Below, in pieces: positions 42,327 to 50,435 of a stretch of 64,000 nt of DNA; the first letter of the stretch is position 1, and each line of letters starts with the position of its first letter. The stretch is from Raineyella sp. LH-20 (GTDB lineage: Bacteria; Actinomycetota; Actinomycetes; Propionibacteriales; Propionibacteriaceae): contig NZ_CP137003.1 of assembly GCF_033110965.1 (NCBI RefSeq), forward strand, positions 3,038,001-3,102,000, given 5' to 3'. The notes below the pieces were generated by a model. It saw only the letters and a list, made by a program, of their open reading frames with translations, was not told the DNA's origin and did not search any database. The position numbers were made by a program, and so were the translations under genes.

Positions 42327-43469
42327 GTGAGGATCGTCTGCGCACCCGACTCGTTCAAGGAATCGATGACTGCGGCCGAGGCCGCCGCAGCGATGGCCCG
42401 TGGTGTCCGGCGGGTGCTGCCGGATGCCGAGATCGTCGAGGTGCCGCTGTCGGACGGCGGCGAGGGATTCCTGGAGTCGCTGGCCGCGGCGCTCGATGCC
42501 CGGCTGGTCCCGATCGAGGTGCCTGATGCCCTGGGCCGGCCCGTGATGTCGTCGTACGCCCTCACCGCCGACGGCTTGGCGGTGATCGAGATGGCCCGGG
42601 CCGCCGGGCTGGAGCAGATCGCTCCCACAGACCGCGACGTACACCACTCGTCGACGGCCGGCGTGGGCCGGCTGGTCACCGCGGCGCTCGACGCCGGCGC
42701 CACCCGGCTGGTCATCGGGATCGGCGGCTCGGCCACCAACGACGGCGGCGCCGGACTCCTCGACGCGCTGGGCGTGCGCTACCTGGATGCCGACGGCCGA
42801 CGGCTCGTGCCCACGCCGGCCGGGCTCGTCGGCGTCGCCGCGGTCGACGCCTCCGGGCTGGACCCCCGGTTGGCTGCCGTCACGGTGGACGTGGCCTGCG
42901 ATGTCACCAACCCGTTGTGCGGACCGTACGGTGCCTCGGCGGTGTTCGGCCCGCAGAAGGGGGCGACGGCCGAGGACGTACGCTCCCTCGACGCGGTGCT
43001 CGCCCGGCTGGCGCGACTCGACGGCGGGACCGACGTGGCCGACCAGCCGGGAGCCGGCGCCGCCGGTGGGCTGGGCTACGCGTTGCTGCGCCACCTGCAG
43101 GCCCGGCTGCGGCCGGGAATCGAGTTGGTGACCGAGACCGTCGGGTTGGCCCAGGCGGTGCGCGGCGCCGCCCTGGTGCTGACCGGCGAGGGGTCGGTCG
43201 ACGCCCAGAGTCTGGCCGGCAAGACTCCCGTCGGGGTGGCCGCGATCGCCGCTGCGGCTGGGGTGGACACCGTCATCCTGGCGGGCCGGGTGGCCCCCGA
43301 CACCGACGTACTGCTCGACCACGGCGTGCTGGCCCTGGTGCCGATCCTGCCGCGGGCGATGGACCTCGACGAGGCCCTCGCCACCGGTGTCGACAACCTG
43401 GAACGGGCCGCGGCGACGGTCATCCGACTCGTCTTCCGGGGAGGCCGGGCCGGACGCGCTTCCGACTGA
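42327..43469 (+). CDS. glycerate 2-kinase (GlxK/GarK type)
   Basis: A 380-aa class II glycerate kinase forming 2-phosphoglycerate from glycerate and ATP. The N-terminus RIVCAPDSFKESMTAAEAAAAMARG, SDGGEGF, and GIGGSATNDGGAGLLDALG, DVTNPLCGPYGASAVFGPQKGAT and GEGSVDAQSLAGKTPVGVA are diagnostic. The GTG start places GAGGATG at proper spacing and matches the usual family N-terminus; upstream ATGs would add unrelated residues. It would feed glycerate from glyoxylate, allantoin or sugar-acid catabolism into glycolysis. Confidence 0.92.
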   Translation: MRIVCAPDSFKESMTAAEAAAAMARGVRRVLPDAEIVEVPLSDGGEGFLESLAAALDARLVPIEVPDALGRPVMSSYALTADGLAVIEMARAAGLEQIAPTDRDVHHSSTAGVGRLVTAALDAGATRLVIGIGGSATNDGGAGLLDALGVRYLDADGRRLVPTPAGLVGVAAVDASGLDPRLAAVTVDVACDVTNPLCGPYGASAVFGPQKGATAEDVRSLDAVLARLARLDGGTDVADQPGAGAAGGLGYALLRHLQARLRPGIELVTETVGLAQAVRGAALVLTGEGSVDAQSLAGKTPVGVAAIAAAAGVDTVILAGRVAPDTDVLLDHGVLALVPILPRAMDLDEALATGVDNLERAAATVIRLVFRGGRAGRASD

Positions 43470-43519
43470 CGTGCCCGCCCGTCGGGTCTGATACTGGGAA
43501 GGTCCGACGAGGAGGCGCC

Positions 43520-43984
43520 ATGAAGGTTCCACAGCCACGAGTGACCCGTACGTTGACGGTGACCAGCCCGGCGTTCGTCGACGACGGCCCGATCCCGGTG
43601 CGGCACACCTGCCAGGGTGAGGGGCTCTCCCCCGCGCTCTTCTGGTCCGGGGTGCCGGCGGCCACGGTCGACCTCGCCCTGGTGGTGAGTGACCCGGACG
43701 CGCCGCACGGCACGTTCCTGCACTGGCTGGTCACCGGCATCGCGCCGCGGGACGGCAGGTTCCCGGAAGGCGCGGCCCATCCGGGTGTCCGGGAACTGCC
43801 GAACAGTGCCCGGACACCGGGATGGTTCGCACCGTGCCCGCCGAGCGGGACCCATCGCTACGTCTTCGCGGTGCATGCGGTGGACCGTCGGCTGCGCGGT
43901 GAATCGAGTCAGCACGTGCTCGACGAGATCGCCGACCACACCATCGCTTGGGGCAGCCTCACCGGGCTCGTCCGAGCGCACTGA
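43520..43984 (+). CDS. YbhB/YbcL family PEBP protein
   Basis: A 154-aa phosphatidylethanolamine-binding/Raf-kinase-inhibitor-like protein. The anion-site motifs are SDPDAPHGTFLHWLVTGI and PCPPSGTHRYVFAVHAVD, and the opening LTVTSPAFVDDGPIPVRHTCQGEGLSPALFWSGVP is typical. Bacterial function is unknown. GAGGAGG lies before the ATG. It follows glycerate kinase by 50 bp. Confidence 0.9.
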   Translation: MKVPQPRVTRTLTVTSPAFVDDGPIPVRHTCQGEGLSPALFWSGVPAATVDLALVVSDPDAPHGTFLHWLVTGIAPRDGRFPEGAAHPGVRELPNSARTPGWFAPCPPSGTHRYVFAVHAVDRRLRGESSQHVLDEIADHTIAWGSLTGLVRAH

Positions 43985-44024
43985 CCCACGACCGCCACCG
44001 GGTCCCACGTGGCGGGCCCGGTGA

Positions 44025-44099
44025 CGTGCTGGTGTCCTTCGTTCGTGTGTCGTTCGTTCTGGTCACGTACGTTCGTGTGACGTACGTTCTTGCGTCGTG
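44025..44099. repeat. 15-bp tandem repeat, four to five copies
   Basis: Consecutive 15-bp units of the form CGTTCGTGTGACGTA with several substitutions per copy (four clear, one degenerate at the left). They lie between the convergent PEBP and VOC genes. The reverse frame would read a TRTYV repeat with no start, so it is not coding. Confidence 0.8.
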
Positions 44100-44124
44100 C
44101 CTGCTCGTGTCGCCTCGGGTCCGC

Positions 44125-44505
44125 TCACATCCCCGTCTCGACGTTGATGATGTTGCCGTCCGGGTCGGCGAACCACACCGACCGGAATTCCTCGGCCGAG
44201 GCCACGCCATCGGTCCAGGTGGCACCCGGGAAGTCGAAGGTCTGGAACGTGACGCCCTTGTCACGCAGCCCTGCGATCTCGGTGTCGAAGCGGTCCGTGC
44301 CGACCGCGAACGAGACCGCGGTGGCCTTGTTGGTGCCGGCGAATGATGACGGGTAGACCAGCACCTGGGTCGATCCCGTCGTGTAGTTGATCCCGAAGTC
44401 GCCCTCGGAGGCGATCTGGAGACCGAGGACCCCCTCGTAGAAGCCGCGGGCGCGGGCCAGGTCCGTGACGGCCAGCGTGGGAACGGGGGTGATGTCGCCG
44501 AGCAT
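44125..44505 (-). CDS. VOC family protein
   Basis: A 126-aa glyoxalase/bleomycin-resistance-fold protein (PVPTLAVTDLARARGFYEGVLGLQIASEGDFGINYTTGSTQVLVYPS ... SVWFADPDGNIINVETGM). The end motif DPDGNIINV has the usual Glu metal-ligand position. It is unrelated in detail to the VOC protein encoded 2 kb upstream. CAGGAGG precedes the ATG. A TCGGGCGA/TCGCCCGA hairpin lies in its leader. Confidence 0.85.
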   Translation of the reverse strand: MLGDITPVPTLAVTDLARARGFYEGVLGLQIASEGDFGINYTTGSTQVLVYPSSFAGTNKATAVSFAVGTDRFDTEIAGLRDKGVTFQTFDFPGATWTDGVASAEEFRSVWFADPDGNIINVETGM

Positions 44506-44560
44506 GGAATCCTCCTGCTGCGGAGTCGGGCGACCGTCGCCCGATCGGCTCTTCCAGGGT

Positions 44561-44572
44561 AAGGCTGGCCTT
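44561..44572. promoter_or_regulatory. possible DtxR/IdeR-like half-palindrome
   Basis: AAGGCTGGCCTT (5+2+5 palindrome) lies about 60 bp upstream of the VOC gene. By eye, 10 of 14 positions match a TTAGGCTAGCCTAA-type core. Weak evidence. Confidence 0.25.
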
Positions 44573-44666
44573 TCCTGTGGGGAAGGTCACATCGGCGCGT
44601 CGCGACTCCCCTTGTCGGGCGGCGACCTCAGCCCTGGCCGGAAGCAGCTCGCAGCGCTCGGACGGG

Positions 44667-45812
44667 TCAGATCGCCTCGACCAGCATCGCGGTGCCCTGG
44701 CCGCCGCCGATCGCGATGGCCGCCAGTCCGAGCCGGGCGCCGGTGGTGTTGTGCCGCACCAATTGGGTGAACAGCCGGGTCAGCTGGACCGCGCCGGTGG
44801 CCGCCCAGGGATGCCCGAGCGCGATCGCCCCGCCCTGCGGACAGTTGCGGAGCTCGTCGATGCCCAGGGCGTCGAGGCAGGCGAGCACTTGGCCGGCGAA
44901 GGCCTCGTTGAAGTCGACCACATCCACCTCGTCCAGGTCGAGCCCCGTACGCTCCACCAGGCGGTGGACCGCGGGCACGATGCCCCAGCCGGGGCGATCG
45001 GGGGCGCAGCCGACACTGACCGTGTCCAGCACCCGCAGTCCGTGCAGACCCCGCTCTGTGGCGGTCCGGCCGTCGCAGAGCAGCACGGCGGCGGCCCCGT
45101 CGTTGATCCCGCAGCTGTTGGCCGCGGTGGCGGTGCCGTTCGGGGTGAAGGCCGGCCGGAACCGGGCGAGCCGCTGCGGGGTGAAGCCGGGTCGGGGCCG
45201 CTCGTCACGATCCAGGCCGGCGAGCGGCAGTGTCTCGTCGGCGTACGCCCCGGCGGCGGCCGCGGCCACCGCCCGCTGGTGGGAGCGGGCGGCGTACGCG
45301 TCCTGGCGTTGCCGGTCGATCCCCCGCTCGGCCGCCAGCAGGTCGGCCGCCACCCCCATCTCGGGATCGCCGTGGGCGGCATCGGTGAACGGCGCCCGCT
45401 GGTACTGCTGCGGCGCCTCGCCAGGGCGGGCCGGCGGCCAGAAGGTGAGCGGCTGGGTGCTGGCCGACTGCATCCCTCCGGCCAGCTGGAAGCCTCGGCG
45501 CGGGCCGCTGAGCAGGGCGACGCTGTACTCGATGGCCGCCATCCCGGAGCCGCACTGGCGGTCGAGGGTGACCGCGGGGGTCGCCACCTCGAGGCCTGCC
45601 CGCAGGGCCGCCACCCGAGCGGGATTGCCGCCCGGTCCGCGGATGTTGCCGATCGCCACCTCGTCGATCGGCACCTGCCAGCGCCCGGTCAGCGCGGCCA
45701 GCACCGGGGCCAGCAGTCCCGGCGCGTCCACGTCGCGCAGGCCGCCGCCGACGGTGCCGATCGGGGTCCGCAGCGCGTCGACGATCACCGGACGATCCTC
45801 GGGTGCTGTCAT
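44667..45812 (-). CDS. thiolase family protein with substituted C-terminal cysteine
   Basis: A 381-aa thiolase. The nucleophilic cysteine is C87 in TLDRQCGSGM; NEAFAGQ and GGAIALGHPWAATGA supply the Asn/His elements. The last motif, normally xCIGGGxG with the general-base cysteine, reads LAAIAIGGGQGTAML, so that cysteine is Ala. The enzyme could still form an acyl-enzyme but may not catalyse normal Claisen condensation or thiolysis. Its start overlaps the stop of an acyl-CoA ligase gene (ATGA). The pair likely activates an acid and then processes the acyl-CoA. Confidence 0.85.
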   Translation of the reverse strand: MTAPEDRPVIVDALRTPIGTVGGGLRDVDAPGLLAPVLAALTGRWQVPIDEVAIGNIRGPGGNPARVAALRAGLEVATPAVTLDRQCGSGMAAIEYSVALLSGPRRGFQLAGGMQSASTQPLTFWPPARPGEAPQQYQRAPFTDAAHGDPEMGVAADLLAAERGIDRQRQDAYAARSHQRAVAAAAAGAYADETLPLAGLDRDERPRPGFTPQRLARFRPAFTPNGTATAANSCGINDGAAAVLLCDGRTATERGLHGLRVLDTVSVGCAPDRPGWGIVPAVHRLVERTGLDLDEVDVVDFNEAFAGQVLACLDALGIDELRNCPQGGAIALGHPWAATGAVQLTRLFTQLVRHNTTGARLGLAAIAIGGGQGTAMLVEAI

Positions 45813-46861
45813 CGGTGTCCCTTCGGTTCGGGTGGTGCGTCGTCGCGGACCGGGTCACCGTCCGCGATGGGGGTCGCGGCGCCCCCCAGGTGCCGCGACC
45901 GGTCCGTGGTGGTGATCTCCTCGACCAGTCGGAGCCGGTCGACCTTGCCCGTCGGCGTCAGCGGCAACGCATCGCGGACCAGCCAGCGTCGCGGCCGTCG
46001 CGCGCCGGTCAGCGACGTACGTCCCCATCGCTGCACCGCCTCCCGGTCCGCGGCGCTCGTCACACAGCAGATCACCTCACCGAGACGTTCGTGCGGCACT
46101 GCCACGACGACCACCCGCTTCTGGCCGTGCGCCTGGAGCTCCGCCTCGACGGGGGCCAGCTCCACCGTGGTCCCCGCCGTGGTGGCGGCCCCTGGCCGGC
46201 CGAGCACCTCGACCCGATCGCCGTCGAGCCGGACCAGGTCGCCCACGGTGGCGAAGCCGCGATCGTCGGCCACTCCGCGGGCGAGCCACGGCGAGCGGAC
46301 CCACAGTGCACCGTCGCGGACCTCCGCCGTCACCGCCTCGAAGAGTCGCAGGTCGGCAGCGTCGTGGCCCCAAGCGACCAGGGACAGCTCCGCGGCCCCG
46401 TAGTAGTGGTCGACCCGCAGACCAGCGGCCTCGGCCCGTTGCCGCAAGGCAGGGGCCAGGCTGTCACCGGCTACGAGAACCCGCAGCCCGGGCGTCGGCG
46501 ACTCGTCGAGCACGGCGGCCAGGCGTGCCGGGGTCAGTTGCGCATGGGTGCAGCCGACCCGGTCGCTGCTCCAGCCGGCGCCGACGAAGGAGGCCAGGCA
46601 GGCGGCGAAGAGGTTCATCGTGGCGGTCAGCGGGCCGGGGACCCAGAATCGGTCCGCCGACCCGAGCGCCAGCCGTCGGGCACACAGGTCGAAGCTGTCC
46701 ACCCAGGAGGCCGTACTGCGGATGATCGTCCGGGCGGTGCCCGAGGTCGTCCCCGAGGTCGACAGGGCGATGTCCCGCCCGGAGTGGTGCGCCTGCCAGA
46801 AGGCCGCCACCGGATCGGGGCCCTCGAGGACCGCGACGGCGTACGCCCCGTCCGTCGTCAT
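45809..46861 (-). CDS. short AMP-dependent acyl-CoA ligase-like protein
   Basis: A 350-aa ANL-family enzyme, about 150-200 residues shorter than typical ligases because the N-terminal subdomain is reduced. Core motifs are present: LSTSGTTSGTARTI, YYGAAELSLVAWG, VGDLVRLDGDRVEVLGRPG, and the catalytic lysine in LTPTGKVDRLRL. It is coupled by ATGA to the thiolase gene downstream. A perfect TGAACA-N-TGTTCA palindrome sits just upstream of its start. Substrate unknown. Confidence 0.82.
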   Translation of the reverse strand: MTTDGAYAVAVLEGPDPVAAFWQAHHSGRDIALSTSGTTSGTARTIIRSTASWVDSFDLCARRLALGSADRFWVPGPLTATMNLFAACLASFVGAGWSSDRVGCTHAQLTPARLAAVLDESPTPGLRVLVAGDSLAPALRQRAEAAGLRVDHYYGAAELSLVAWGHDAADLRLFEAVTAEVRDGALWVRSPWLARGVADDRGFATVGDLVRLDGDRVEVLGRPGAATTAGTTVELAPVEAELQAHGQKRVVVVAVPHERLGEVICCVTSAADREAVQRWGRTSLTGARRPRRWLVRDALPLTPTGKVDRLRLVEEITTTDRSRHLGGAATPIADGDPVRDDAPPEPKGHR

Positions 46862-46884
46862 CAGGCCTCCTCACCCGTCTCGAT

Positions 46885-46897
46885 TGAACAGTGTTCA
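46885..46897. promoter_or_regulatory. TetR-type operator before the ligase-thiolase operon
   Basis: TGAACAGTGTTCA is a perfect 6+1+6 inverted repeat 24 bp upstream of the ligase start, in a short AT-richer patch. Such sites are typical of TetR-family regulators of acyl-CoA metabolism. No TetR gene is present in the window. Confidence 0.6.
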
Positions 46898-46961
46898 GCC
46901 AGCACTCTACGGCGGATCCGACCGGCCGGCCACCAGGGGCCGGGTCGGCGTCCGCCCTCGA

Positions 46962-47615
46962 TCAGGCCGGTCGCAGCCGGAGCACCTGCTCAGCCACCAG
47001 GCCGACGCTGATCAGAGTCATCGCCACACCGGAGAAGCGGCTCACCGCCCGGGCCGCCGCAGGCCGGGTGCGGAGGATCGCCCGGGAGCCCGATCCGACG
47101 CCGGTGTAGACCACGGCGCAGGACAGCATGTGCATGCCGCCGAGAGTGGCGATCTGGACCGCCGCCGGCCACGTCCCGTGCGGATCGGTGAACTGCGGCA
47201 ACAGCGCCAGGAAGAGCAGCAGCGCCTTGGGGTTGAGGCCGCTGACCGCGACACCTCTGCCCAACTGGGCGGCCCAGGAGCCTGTCGGCGCGTCCGATGC
47301 CGCCTGCGGTGTGGGTGGGCGCACGATGGTGGACAGGCCGAGCCAGCCGAGGTACGCGGCCCCGGCGAGGGTGAGCACCCCCAGCGCGCCGGGGGTGCGG
47401 GCGAGCAGCGCCGCCGCACCACCCGCCACGACCAGGGTGATCACCACATAGCCGGCCAGCAGCCCTCCGACCGCAGGGAGCACCGAGCGGTAGCGCAGGC
47501 CCGCGCTGATCGCGTAGGCCCAGTCCGCTCCGGGGGTCACCACCAGGAGGAACGACACCACCCAGAACGCCGCCAGCGACCCGATCGCCATCTCCCTGTC
47601 ATCCTTCCCAGCCAT
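46962..47615 (-). CDS. LysE/RhtB-type exporter
   Basis: A 217-aa amino-acid exporter with about six helices; FLLVVTPGADWAYAISAGLRYRSVLPAVGGLLAG and GVAVSGLNPKALLLFLALLPQF are LysE/RhtB signatures. It removes excess amino acids from the cytosol. An ATG eight codons downstream is a possible start. It is divergent from an Lrp/AsnC regulator, the classical exporter-regulator arrangement. Confidence 0.9.
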   Translation of the reverse strand: MAGKDDREMAIGSLAAFWVVSFLLVVTPGADWAYAISAGLRYRSVLPAVGGLLAGYVVITLVVAGGAAALLARTPGALGVLTLAGAAYLGWLGLSTIVRPPTPQAASDAPTGSWAAQLGRGVAVSGLNPKALLLFLALLPQFTDPHGTWPAAVQIATLGGMHMLSCAVVYTGVGSGSRAILRTRPAAARAVSRFSGVAMTLISVGLVAEQVLRLRPA

Positions 47616-47731
47616 GTCTTCGCCCCGGCGACGGTGACGGGTTCTCCGAAACGGAACGATAGAAGAGATCCCGCGACAAGTGCTTGCGTCTTCCGCTGCT
47701 CCTGGCGCGAAAGATGGGAAAGAATGTCCCT

Positions 47732-48184
47732 ATGGACGCCCTTGATCGCGAGATCCTTGCGCACCTGCAGTCCGACGGCCGACTCACCCTCACCGAGTTG
47801 GCCGATCGGGTCGGGCTCAGCGTGTCGCCGTGTCACCGCCGACTGCGCGCACTGGAACGGGACGGGGTCATCACCGGCTACCGGGCGCAGCTCGACCCGG
47901 CGAAGGTCGGACTCGGCTTCGAGGCTCTGGTCTTCGTCACCATGGACACGACCAGCGCGGACACGGTCGCCGCCTTCGAGGAAGCGGTCGCCGCCGTGCC
48001 GCAGGTGCTGCGGGCCGAGCGGCTGTTCGGCGACCCCGACTACCTGCTGCGGGTCGTCGCCCGCGACCTGCCGAGCTACCAGGAACTCTGGGACACCCGG
48101 CTGGCCGCCCTGCCCGGGGTCCGCCGGGTCGGGTCGACGATCGTGATGAAGAGCATCGTCCAGGACCGAGGCCTCCCCCTCTGA
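47732..48184 (+). CDS. Lrp/AsnC family regulator
   Basis: The 150-aa regulator has an N-terminal HTH (MDALDREILAHLQSDGRLTLTELADRVGLSVSPCHRRLRALERDGVITGYRAQLDP) and a RAM ligand-binding domain (FEALVFVTMDT...DPDYLLRVVARDL...GVRRVGSTIVMKSIV). It probably senses an amino acid and activates the divergent LysE-type exporter. The frame is open 16 codons upstream, but this ATG follows GGGAAAG and yields the canonical N-terminus. Confidence 0.92.
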   Translation: MDALDREILAHLQSDGRLTLTELADRVGLSVSPCHRRLRALERDGVITGYRAQLDPAKVGLGFEALVFVTMDTTSADTVAAFEEAVAAVPQVLRAERLFGDPDYLLRVVARDLPSYQELWDTRLAALPGVRRVGSTIVMKSIVQDRGLPL

Positions 48185-48339
48185 GGTCAGCTCGAACCGG
48201 CCGCCTCTCACAGAGACATATGTCACTACGGCAATTACCTGTAAAATTTCTGGAAACTATTCCACCGCCGTAGCCGTCAGTTCCCGCATCGTCAACGTCG
48301 ATCACGAGGACTGACCGGCCCGTTTGAAAGACTGACCGC
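48185..48339. promoter_or_regulatory. AT-rich spacer upstream of the MarR gene
   Basis: The palindromes GACATATGTC (48215-48224) and TTACCTGTAA (48235-48244) lie in unusually AT-rich sequence. TTACCT and ACTATT 15 bp apart could be promoter elements for the MarR gene, placing the second palindrome over the promoter. Confidence 0.45.
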
Positions 48340-48936
48340 ATGTCCAGCCCAGACGATCGCTCCGCGACCCCATCGGCCACACCCGGGACCGAGTCCGAGA
48401 TCCCGGCCTCGACGTGGCATCTCGGCCGTACGCCGGCAGAGGCCGACCTCGCCAGTCTCGAGTTCGCCCTGATGGCCGCCGGCGCGGCCTTCGAGCGGTA
48501 CGTGACGCAGATCGCCCTGCTGATCGGGGACCCCGAGCTCACGTACAACGAGATCGTCATCCTGCACGTGATCCGGATGTACGACCGCCCCAAGGACGCC
48601 ACCACGATCGCCCGGCTGGTCAATCGTGACGACCTGGCCAACGTCCAGTACACCCTGCGGAAGCTGGTGTCGGTGGGCCTGGTGAAGAAGATCCGATCCG
48701 GCGTCACCGCCCACTACGCGACCACCCCGGCCGGCGCGGACTGGACCGAACGGTACGTCAGCCTGCGCTCCCGGCTGCTGATCGACCTGATGACCCCGAC
48801 CGAGCTCGCCGAGGAGAACCTCGCCGAGATCTCCCGGCGGCTGACCCGTCTCACCGTGCTGTACGAGTCGAGCGCGCGCGGTGCAGGCATCCTCAACCCG
48901 CACCGACTCTTCGACGAGCCGACCGCCGAGCACTGA
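48340..48936 (+). CDS. MarR-family winged-helix regulator
   Basis: A 198-aa protein. After a 30-residue disordered N-terminus, a helix pair (SLEFALMAAGAAFERYVTQIALLIG) leads into a MarR-type winged helix (LTYNEIVILHVIRMYDRPKDATTIARLVNRDDLANVQYTLRKLVSVGLVKKIRSGVTAHYATTPAG). This branch (COG5631-like) is often found beside aromatic-degradation genes. It stands immediately upstream of the Rieske oxygenase operon in the same orientation, separated by a terminator, and is the likely regulator. Confidence 0.85.
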   Translation: MSSPDDRSATPSATPGTESEIPASTWHLGRTPAEADLASLEFALMAAGAAFERYVTQIALLIGDPELTYNEIVILHVIRMYDRPKDATTIARLVNRDDLANVQYTLRKLVSVGLVKKIRSGVTAHYATTPAGADWTERYVSLRSRLLIDLMTPTELAEENLAEISRRLTRLTVLYESSARGAGILNPHRLFDEPTAEH

Positions 48937-48969
48937 GCCCCATTCGGACACAGACGCCGAAGACCCCCT

Positions 48970-48997
48970 CGGCCCCGGAGGCACGCCTCCGGGGCCG
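48970..48997 (+). terminator. terminator after the MarR gene
   Basis: CGGCCCCGGAGG pairs perfectly with CCTCCGGGGCCG (12 bp) around the loop CACG, 33 bp after the stop codon. Confidence 0.8.
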
Positions 48998-49080
48998 TGC
49001 CATGTCCGGATGACGCACAGAGCACCCCACCCCGACCGGAACGAGAGGGAGGTCAGCGGCCCAGCTATCAACCGGCCGAG

Positions 49081-49145
49081 ACAATCTGATGTCGGATTCG
49101 TTACCGTCATAATTCTCTTGATTATCTATTGACTTTCGATCGAAC
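49081..49145 (+). promoter_or_regulatory. AT-rich control region of the Rieske operon
   Basis: This island of low GC contains ATAAT-N7-ATTAT (49109-49125) and the palindrome TTCGATCGAA (49135-49144), plus TTGACT that could be a -35 element. A MarR dimer would suit the first repeat. An 85-nt untranslated leader to the start codon follows. Confidence 0.5.
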
Positions 49146-49229
49146 CCCGCCGAGGCTTGTGCCACGGCGTCGAGTCGGTGCCCCAGCAGGGACACAGGCG
49201 CCTCCCCTTCAACACAGAAGGAGACACAC

Positions 49230-50420
49230 GTGGCTCTCATCGAATCTGCGATCGGCAACTCAGGGAAGGTCGCACGACAGTACGCCCCGTACGTCCAGGC
49301 CGACTGGGGCTTCGCGAACCACTGGTACCCGGCCTGCTTCAGCGACGAGGTCGCTGTCAACGGAGTCATCGGGGTCACCATCGGCGGTCACGACATCGCC
49401 GTCACCCGTGACGAGGACGGCGTCGTCCACGCAATCGCCGACCGGTGCCTGCACCGCGGCGTGAAGCTGTCCGCCAAGCCGATGTGCTTCGCGAACAAGA
49501 CGGTCACCTGCTGGTACCACGGCTACACCTACAACGCCGAGAACGGCAACCTGGACACCATCGTCGGCTCCCCCGACGACCACCTGATCAACACCGTCGG
49601 CGTCCGTACGTATCCCTCCGAGGAACTCGCCGGCCTGATCTTCGTCTTCGTCGGCGACGACGACTACGGCACTCCGCCACCGCTCGACTCCGACCTGCCG
49701 ATGAAGGTGACCGACAAGGCGACGCCGCACTTCCGCGACGAGAAGATCGTCACCCGCGGCATCCGCCGCAAGCTCTACGGTAACTGGCGGCTGGCCGCCG
49801 AGAACGGACTCGATCCGGGCCACCTGCTGGTCCACTGGGACAACCAGATCGTCGTGGCCCTCGACCGGGCGATGCCGCTGGGCATGAAGGCACTGAAGGA
49901 CGACGCCACCGAGTTCGTCGACATCGAGGGCGGCCCCAAGGGCGTGATGAACCGCTACGACCTGCCCGAGAACTACCAGCCGGTCTTCGAGAACCCGATG
50001 GTCGACATCAAGGCACGTGGCACCACCATGTACGAGCCGTTCCGGGTCAGCTGCTGGCTGCCGGGCATCCTGATGGTCGAGAACTGGCCGATCCCGGGGA
50101 TCACCCAGTACGAGTTCTACGTCCCGATCGACGATCACCACCACATGTACTTCGAGGTGATCGCCGACCGTGCCAGCACGCCGGAGGAGGAGAAGGAGTT
50201 CGCGTTCAAGTACGAGAACTTCTACAAGCCGCTGGGCCTGCTCAACTTCAACAACAACGACATCTTCGCCCGTGAGGCCACCGAGGAGCACTACGAGCGC
50301 TTCGACGGCTGGAACAACGAGGTCCTCTCCAACATGGACTTCTCGGTGGTGGCCTGGCGCAAGCAGGCGGCCAAGCACGGGCGTGGCTTCTTCCAGTCGC
50401 CCTTCGTCGACGAGGACTGA
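49230..50420 (+). CDS. Rieske oxygenase terminal component, carbazole-dioxygenase-like
   Basis: A 396-aa terminal oxygenase. The Rieske [2Fe-2S] ligands are C73-x-H75 (DRCLHRGVKLS) and C94-x2-H97 (TCWYHGYTY). The mononuclear iron site is NWRLAAENGLDPGHLLVH (H198, H202), with the Asp in NFNNNDIFARE. Long stretches such as WLPGILMVENWPIPGITQYEFYVPIDDHHHMYFEVI resemble CarAa, the homotrimeric carbazole 1,9a-dioxygenase, rather than alpha-beta hexamers, and no beta-subunit gene follows. It would hydroxylate an aromatic ring or demethylate. The GTG start has AAGGAGA upstream. It heads a six-gene operon; the substrate is not known. Confidence 0.9.
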   Translation: MALIESAIGNSGKVARQYAPYVQADWGFANHWYPACFSDEVAVNGVIGVTIGGHDIAVTRDEDGVVHAIADRCLHRGVKLSAKPMCFANKTVTCWYHGYTYNAENGNLDTIVGSPDDHLINTVGVRTYPSEELAGLIFVFVGDDDYGTPPPLDSDLPMKVTDKATPHFRDEKIVTRGIRRKLYGNWRLAAENGLDPGHLLVHWDNQIVVALDRAMPLGMKALKDDATEFVDIEGGPKGVMNRYDLPENYQPVFENPMVDIKARGTTMYEPFRVSCWLPGILMVENWPIPGITQYEFYVPIDDHHHMYFEVIADRASTPEEEKEFAFKYENFYKPLGLLNFNNNDIFAREATEEHYERFDGWNNEVLSNMDFSVVAWRKQAAKHGRGFFQSPFVDED

Positions 50421-50435
50421 GAGGAGCCGATTCCG

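Noticed and set aside
44025-44124. Small reverse-strand gene encoding TRTYV repeats
   Set aside because: It is translation of a tandem DNA repeat without a start codon or ribosome-binding site.
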